A stretch of 25,282 nt of DNA, from assembly GCA_045627185.1 (NCBI GenBank), contig JAZQNE010000065.1, positions 1 through 25,282 of the forward strand, in the 5' to 3' direction. The DNA is from SZUA-448 sp045627185. Its GTDB lineage: Bacteria > Bacillota > Clostridia > Lachnospirales > Lachnospiraceae. Under the pieces are notes generated by a model. The model did no database searches. It was given only the letters and a program-made list of their open reading frames with translations, and had not been told where the DNA came from. Below are positions 21,299-25,282 of this stretch, piece after piece. The stretch's first letter is position 1; the number at the start of each line of letters is the position of its first letter. The translations under genes and the position numbers were made by a program.

Positions 21299-23671
21299 GT
21301 GAAAAAGTCAGTTCCAAAACAGAAGGCACAAAAATATCTGTATTTCTATATACCGGTAATGGTTATCCTTCTTCTGGTAATCATTTTCCAGATTGTTTTT
21401 CCAAAAGAAGAAAGCTTCAAACGTACAAAAACTGCCGTTTTTCCCGCACAGTGGAAGCTTGTCGGGGCTGACGGCACAGTTGAACAGATAAAGGTCCCCG
21501 GAAAATATGAGGTTGAATCCGGAACGCCCATGGTTATTGAAACTACCATTCCCAATACCGTGGCGGACAACATTTTCGGCTGTTTCAGAGCATCACAGCA
21601 AAACATTTATATTTATGTCAACGGCGTTGTAAGACATGTATATGACACAAAGGACACCCGTATTCTTGACCGCAACAGTCCAAGTGCATTTGTAATGTGG
21701 GAGTTTTACAAAGAAGACGCCGGCAAAACACTTCGAATCGAACTGACATCCTTCACATCTTTTTCAGGCACAATCAATGAAATACGCTGGGGCACCCACT
21801 TTGACCTGTGGTACGACCTCATCAAAGCCAACATCCTTGAACTTGTATTTGTTGCCTTCATGTTCATTCTCAGCATTGTTATTATTATTGCAAGCCGCAT
21901 TCTGCGAAAGAATTTCAACATGGAGCGTTCGCTCGAGTTTCTGGGCTGGATTACTCTGTTTTCAACGCTTGTTACCGTTTCCGAATCTCAGGTAAGGCAG
22001 CTGTTTGCCCGTAATCTCTCCGTATTTTCGGACTGCACCTATTATTTCTGTCCGTTCCTGCTTTTATCCATCATACTGTTCCTGAATGAAATCCAGCAGC
22101 ATCGTTATTCAAAGCGTTACACGTATCTCTGTATTCTGACGCTCTGCTCAATTCCGATTTTCCCGCTGTTATCTTTCCTTAACATAATGGAACTTTTCAC
22201 TTCAATCTGGGTTCTTGTAATCCTTGTTGCAATTGTTCTCATTGTGCTCATACTGTCTCTTATTCAGGATCTTAAGAGCGGTGAAATTGAGGATTATACC
22301 GGCATCTGCATGTCACTGATTTTCTTTGTTGTGATTGCCGTTTTGGGACACGTTGTAGTAAACATCCTGGATGTAATGGATTCAGTGGGAATTTTCTTCC
22401 TTGTCGGCCTGCTTTCGCTTCTCTGGGCAACACTTCTTCGAACAATCAGAAATGTCCAGAATATCTCGCGCGACCGTGCCAAGGCAGTCTATGAACGTGA
22501 AGCAAAGGACCGTCTTTTTGCAAATATTTCGCATGAACTCAGAACCCCTCTCAACAGTGTTCTTGTTACGAACGAAATGATCAAGCGTGACAGTAATGAC
22601 CCTGCCATCCGCACATATGCCGAAACCATTGAATATTCCGGCAACATGCTGCTCGGTCTGATTAACGATGTTCTTGATTTTTCAAAAGCAGAAAGCGGAA
22701 AGCTCAGAATCAATCCCGTTGAGTTTTTCACTTCCGATCTGATTTCCGATTCCATCAGAATGATTGACGAAAGTGTTACAAAGAAGGGCCTTGAGCTCAA
22801 AAAGGATATAGATGAAACGCTTCCGAAGAAGTTTTTCGGCGATGATATCCGCATCCGACAGATTATCATCAATCTCCTCTCGAACGCGGTAAAATATACA
22901 AAGAAAGGCTCAATTACCTATGTCGTTACCGGTAGAAAGGCAGATGAAAAAACTTTTAATCTTACCATTTCAGTTACCGATACAGGCCAGGGAATCAAGC
23001 CGGAAAATATAGATCATCTTTTTGAAAGTTTCACACGTTTTGACGAAGGAAAGAACAAATACATTGAAGGCACGGGCCTTGGCCTAAGCATTACAAAGCA
23101 GCTTGTCGAACTTATGGGCGGAACAGTTGACGTCACCAGTACGTACGGTTCCGGTTCAACCTTCCATGTAATTATTCCGGTTAAGATAATTGACGCATCC
23201 CCTATGGGAACGCTTGAAAGCGCAGTCGAGACAACTCATCACAAGTCAGAAACATATTCGCTTAAAGCTCCCGGCACAAAGATTCTTGCTGTTGATGACA
23301 ACACCATTAATCTTGCCGTTCTCAAGGGACTTCTTCGTGATACGGAAATTGAAGTCACAACAGCAATAAGCGGTATGGAATGTATTCAGAAATGCCATGA
23401 TACCAAGTTTGACCTGATTCTTATGGACCACATGATGCCCGAAATGGACGGCATCGAAACGCTCCACAAGCTCCGTGCGGGCACCGAAGATCTAAACAGC
23501 TTCACGCCCGTAGCAATCCTTACTGCCAACGCTTACGGCGATGTCCGCGAGCAGTACTTAAGCGAAGGATTCATCGATTACATTTCAAAGCCCATCGATA
23601 TGAACCGCCTGTTCAAGACACTCTCCCAGCTGATTCAGGGCTCTGTGCTTACGGTTGAAGAAACGGAATAA
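21299..23671 (+). CDS. Hybrid histidine kinase with extracellular and 7TM sensor domains
   Basis: A 790-residue membrane sensor kinase and the only plus-strand gene. The GTG start is fixed by GGAGGA six bases upstream. A transmembrane segment (about 13-35) is followed by an extracellular beta-rich domain (about 45-170), which resembles the 7TMR-DISM extracellular type. About seven further membrane segments follow (about 172-382). The HisKA motif FANISHELRTPLNS has the phosphorylated His at about 412. The ATPase boxes are NLLSNAVKY (525-533), DTGQGI (561-566) and GTGLGLS (591-597). A C-terminal receiver domain shows VDDN (665-668), phospho-acceptor Asp about 710 in LMDHMMPEMDG, and Lys about 764 in YISKP. 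No separate response regulator is adjacent, so phosphate must pass to another protein or the receiver acts itself. Ligand unknown. Confidence 0.95.
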   Translation: MKKSVPKQKAQKYLYFYIPVMVILLLVIIFQIVFPKEESFKRTKTAVFPAQWKLVGADGTVEQIKVPGKYEVESGTPMVIETTIPNTVADNIFGCFRASQQNIYIYVNGVVRHVYDTKDTRILDRNSPSAFVMWEFYKEDAGKTLRIELTSFTSFSGTINEIRWGTHFDLWYDLIKANILELVFVAFMFILSIVIIIASRILRKNFNMERSLEFLGWITLFSTLVTVSESQVRQLFARNLSVFSDCTYYFCPFLLLSIILFLNEIQQHRYSKRYTYLCILTLCSIPIFPLLSFLNIMELFTSIWVLVILVAIVLIVLILSLIQDLKSGEIEDYTGICMSLIFFVVIAVLGHVVVNILDVMDSVGIFFLVGLLSLLWATLLRTIRNVQNISRDRAKAVYEREAKDRLFANISHELRTPLNSVLVTNEMIKRDSNDPAIRTYAETIEYSGNMLLGLINDVLDFSKAESGKLRINPVEFFTSDLISDSIRMIDESVTKKGLELKKDIDETLPKKFFGDDIRIRQIIINLLSNAVKYTKKGSITYVVTGRKADEKTFNLTISVTDTGQGIKPENIDHLFESFTRFDEGKNKYIEGTGLGLSITKQLVELMGGTVDVTSTYGSGSTFHVIIPVKIIDASPMGTLESAVETTHHKSETYSLKAPGTKILAVDDNTINLAVLKGLLRDTEIEVTTAISGMECIQKCHDTKFDLILMDHMMPEMDGIETLHKLRAGTEDLNSFTPVAILTANAYGDVREQYLSEGFIDYISKPIDMNRLFKTLSQLIQGSVLTVEETE

Positions 23672-23730
23672 CAACGTCGGAACACACCGGGCAGGCATAA
23701 GGAATAATAATCCGCAGGTATTATTTTGAT
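23672..23730. terminator. Convergent gap with a weak A/T hairpin
   Basis: Between the convergent kinase and DHHW genes AATAATA and TATTATT (about 23702-23724) can pair around a 9-nt loop, followed by TTGATTT on the plus strand. The stem is A/T only and so weak, but its position suits a shared terminator. Confidence 0.3.
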
Positions 23731-24891
23731 TTACTTAATTCCTGCAATTCCGGTATCTGTATCAAACGTGTACAGGTTGTAGAGGAACAGCACATCCGAT
23801 ACTTCTTCGTGAGCATTAATAAAATCTGTTACCGAATCAGTATAGTATCTTGTATCAAACACATAGACTGTGCTGTAATTTTCAGCAAGAAAAGGAACCA
23901 TGCAGTTTGCGTAACTGTCCTTAATCAGGACAATTGCTTTGTCGGAAGCAGCATTTTTATTTCTGATTTCTGCCATGGCATGCTGATTATCAAGGAAAAA
24001 TGAGTATTTATCTTTGCCCTCAAGATATTTTTCAGAGTACGGTGAATCTGCCGTACTCTCTTTTTTATTGTCTCTGTAAACAACCTCATATTCAGCATTT
24101 TTGCTGTAATAAGCGGTGATTGAATCCGGCTTTGCAGTCGGGTCATTGAGTTTTGAATGGAACGTTCCGCAGAAAGCATCGGTCACGGTCTCTTTTTCAA
24201 ATGCTTCTTCCGGAGCGGGAGTAAGCCCTGCAACCTTGCAGTATTCACAGTATCCGAGATACGCCCCGTCAGTTGTCCAGTGATGGTCAAGTCTGTAAAA
24301 CAGCTGTTTTGAATCCTTATTGTCCATCAGTGCATCCGTCACATCAACAATATCAAATTCACAAACGGTTTGCTCCGTCTGCTTTTCCTTGTATACAAAA
24401 GCGGTCAGTTCATTCAATTCGTCAAGCTGGCTTGCATTCTTTGCTGTTGCGGGAAGCTTGTCGGCATAAACGGTAACGGCCGTCGGAACAATCATTACGT
24501 GAAGTTTTGCACCGCTTATACCGGTCATAAGGCGCTTAAGGGCGCGCTCAATTCTGTCCGTATTAACCGGTTCTTTGTATTCTTCAATGTAGTAATCATC
24601 TGCGCAGACATAAATACCGTTTACGTTGTTTCTTCCGGTTATTAGCTCATACTTTGTTCTGGCTGTCATGAAAGCATCACGCAGAACAAAATGATCGGAT
24701 GCGTAATCCTCTATATCTTCCATAAATGAACCGTCTTTTATCTTGTCAAAGCTTATTCCCGGGAGAGTCTTCAGATATCTGTTTTCCGCTTCGGAATATG
24801 TCTTTTTGGGCGCAACAAGCGTAGCAACCGCCAGTACCCCGACCGTTGCAAGAACAATTATTCCAAAGATTTTTTTCTGGAAATCAGTCAT
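23731..24891 (-). CDS. DHHW-family (AlgX/AlgJ-like) protein, probable O-acetylation partner
   Basis: About 386 residues from the ATG at 24891, chosen over an upstream in-frame start because AGGAG precedes it at a good distance. One N-terminal membrane segment (about 8-27, IFGIIVLATVGVLAVATLVA) places the rest outside the cell. The family motif DHHW is at about 202-205 in YRLDHHWTTDGAY, and KDSYANCMVPFL near the C-terminus carries the Ser of the SGNH-like fold. DHHW proteins work with MBOAT acyltransferases to O-acetylate surface polysaccharides such as alginate. Here it follows an MBOAT gene by 71 bases, supporting this role. The polymer is unknown. Confidence 0.88.
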   Translation of the reverse strand: MTDFQKKIFGIIVLATVGVLAVATLVAPKKTYSEAENRYLKTLPGISFDKIKDGSFMEDIEDYASDHFVLRDAFMTARTKYELITGRNNVNGIYVCADDYYIEEYKEPVNTDRIERALKRLMTGISGAKLHVMIVPTAVTVYADKLPATAKNASQLDELNELTAFVYKEKQTEQTVCEFDIVDVTDALMDNKDSKQLFYRLDHHWTTDGAYLGYCEYCKVAGLTPAPEEAFEKETVTDAFCGTFHSKLNDPTAKPDSITAYYSKNAEYEVVYRDNKKESTADSPYSEKYLEGKDKYSFFLDNQHAMAEIRNKNAASDKAIVLIKDSYANCMVPFLAENYSTVYVFDTRYYTDSVTDFINAHEEVSDVLFLYNLYTFDTDTGIAGIK

Positions 24892-24962
24892 TTCAAAACT
24901 CCTATCAATTACAATTTCAAAACTCAAAGCAAGGCCCGATCCAAATTCGATGCGTTGCTGCT

Positions 24963-25282
24963 TCAGAATCTGAAATACAGGAAAGGATTGTAGGTGTCTG
25001 CTACCATGTAGGAAACACCTACGCCAAACACTGCAAACAGCACAACCATCCAGACATATCCGATAGCAGTACGTGTTTTCGTATTTCTGCTCTCGACAAA
25101 TGCTTTAAGCTTGGGAAATACAGGCATGCTGATAATAATTGCCACAGCAAGCACAAAACCGTAATTCTGCAGATAATACAGAATATCGCTGTTAACAAAG
25201 CCTCCGCAGCCCGTAAACATGGCACGGAGATATCCTCCGAGTACGGGGAAATCCTCAATTGCGAACAGTGTGAAGCCAAGTA
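24963..25282 (-). CDS. MBOAT-family O-acyltransferase (AlgI/DltB-like), C-terminal part only
   Basis: An open frame runs in from the window edge and ends at 24963, giving 105 codons of the C-terminus. The sequence LGGYLRAMFTGCGGF, followed by a hydrophobic segment (ILYYLQNYGFVLAVAIIISM), a charged loop and a last membrane segment (VWMVVLFAVFGVGVSYMVA), is typical of AlgI-type acyltransferase ends. These proteins move acyl groups across the membrane to extracellular polymers. The catalytic His lies outside the window, so activity cannot be judged. The DHHW gene follows directly. An internal ATG at 25220 is not the true start, because the family pattern continues upstream of it. Confidence 0.85.
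   Translation of the reverse strand, partial: LGFTLFAIEDFPVLGGYLRAMFTGCGGFVNSDILYYLQNYGFVLAVAIIISMPVFPKLKAFVESRNTKTRTAIGYVWMVVLFAVFGVGVSYMVADTYNPFLYFRF

Overview
The window looks like a chromosomal segment of a Gram-positive gut or rumen anaerobe, most likely a Lachnospiraceae-type Firmicute (inference). The signs are consensus sigma-A promoters (TTGACA / TATAAT-like), strong GGAGG ribosome binding sites, lipoprotein signal peptides, a membrane-anchored surface pullulanase, MalEFG-type sugar import without a linked ATPase, and 7TM sensor proteins. All genes but one lie on the minus strand. No tRNA, rRNA, CRISPR array or insertion sequence was seen.

The core (about 3.0-17.4 kb) is a polysaccharide-utilisation region. 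Read in the direction of transcription (high to low coordinates), it begins with a cell-surface type I pullulanase followed, with overlapping ends, by a GH53 endo-beta-1,4-galactanase lipoprotein carrying an Ig-like and a CBM61-like domain, then a terminator. Next comes a promoter with two LacI/CcpA-type operators just after the start point, driving a solute-binding lipoprotein with two extra SusE/SusF-like starch-binding modules. A strong hairpin terminator separates it from two permeases (MalF-like, MalG-like) and a GH13 lipoprotein amylase. After another terminator a separate LacI-type regulated promoter, with a 38-bp repeated leader, drives an uncharacterised 658-residue protein with a deacetylase/GH57/GH38-like feel and a small zinc-ribbon protein whose start overlaps it. 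Together these fit extracellular attack on alpha-glucans and galactan, capture and import of oligosaccharides, and intracellular processing. The window edge holds a cytosolic GH3 beta-glucosidase-type enzyme.

Between the GH3 gene and the zinc-ribbon gene sits an unrelated AAA ATPase (DUF4143) gene with a perfect sigma-A promoter. A 42-bp element after its stop codon recurs (34 of 42 bases) at the 3' end of the anion permease gene 18 kb away.

Upstream of the pullulanase lies a two-gene unit: a 7TM sensor with two PAS-like regions and no recognisable output domain, overlapping a TIM-barrel sugar isomerase/epimerase. Then come an ArsB/NhaD/SLC13-type permease and, divergently, the only plus-strand gene, a hybrid histidine kinase. 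The right edge carries a partial MBOAT O-acyltransferase and a DHHW (AlgX-like) protein, a probable O-acetylation pair for a surface polymer.

The least explained parts are the 658-residue protein with its zinc-ribbon partner and repeated leader, the starch-binding modules fused to the transporter binding protein, the output-less sensor, and the 42-bp repeat.
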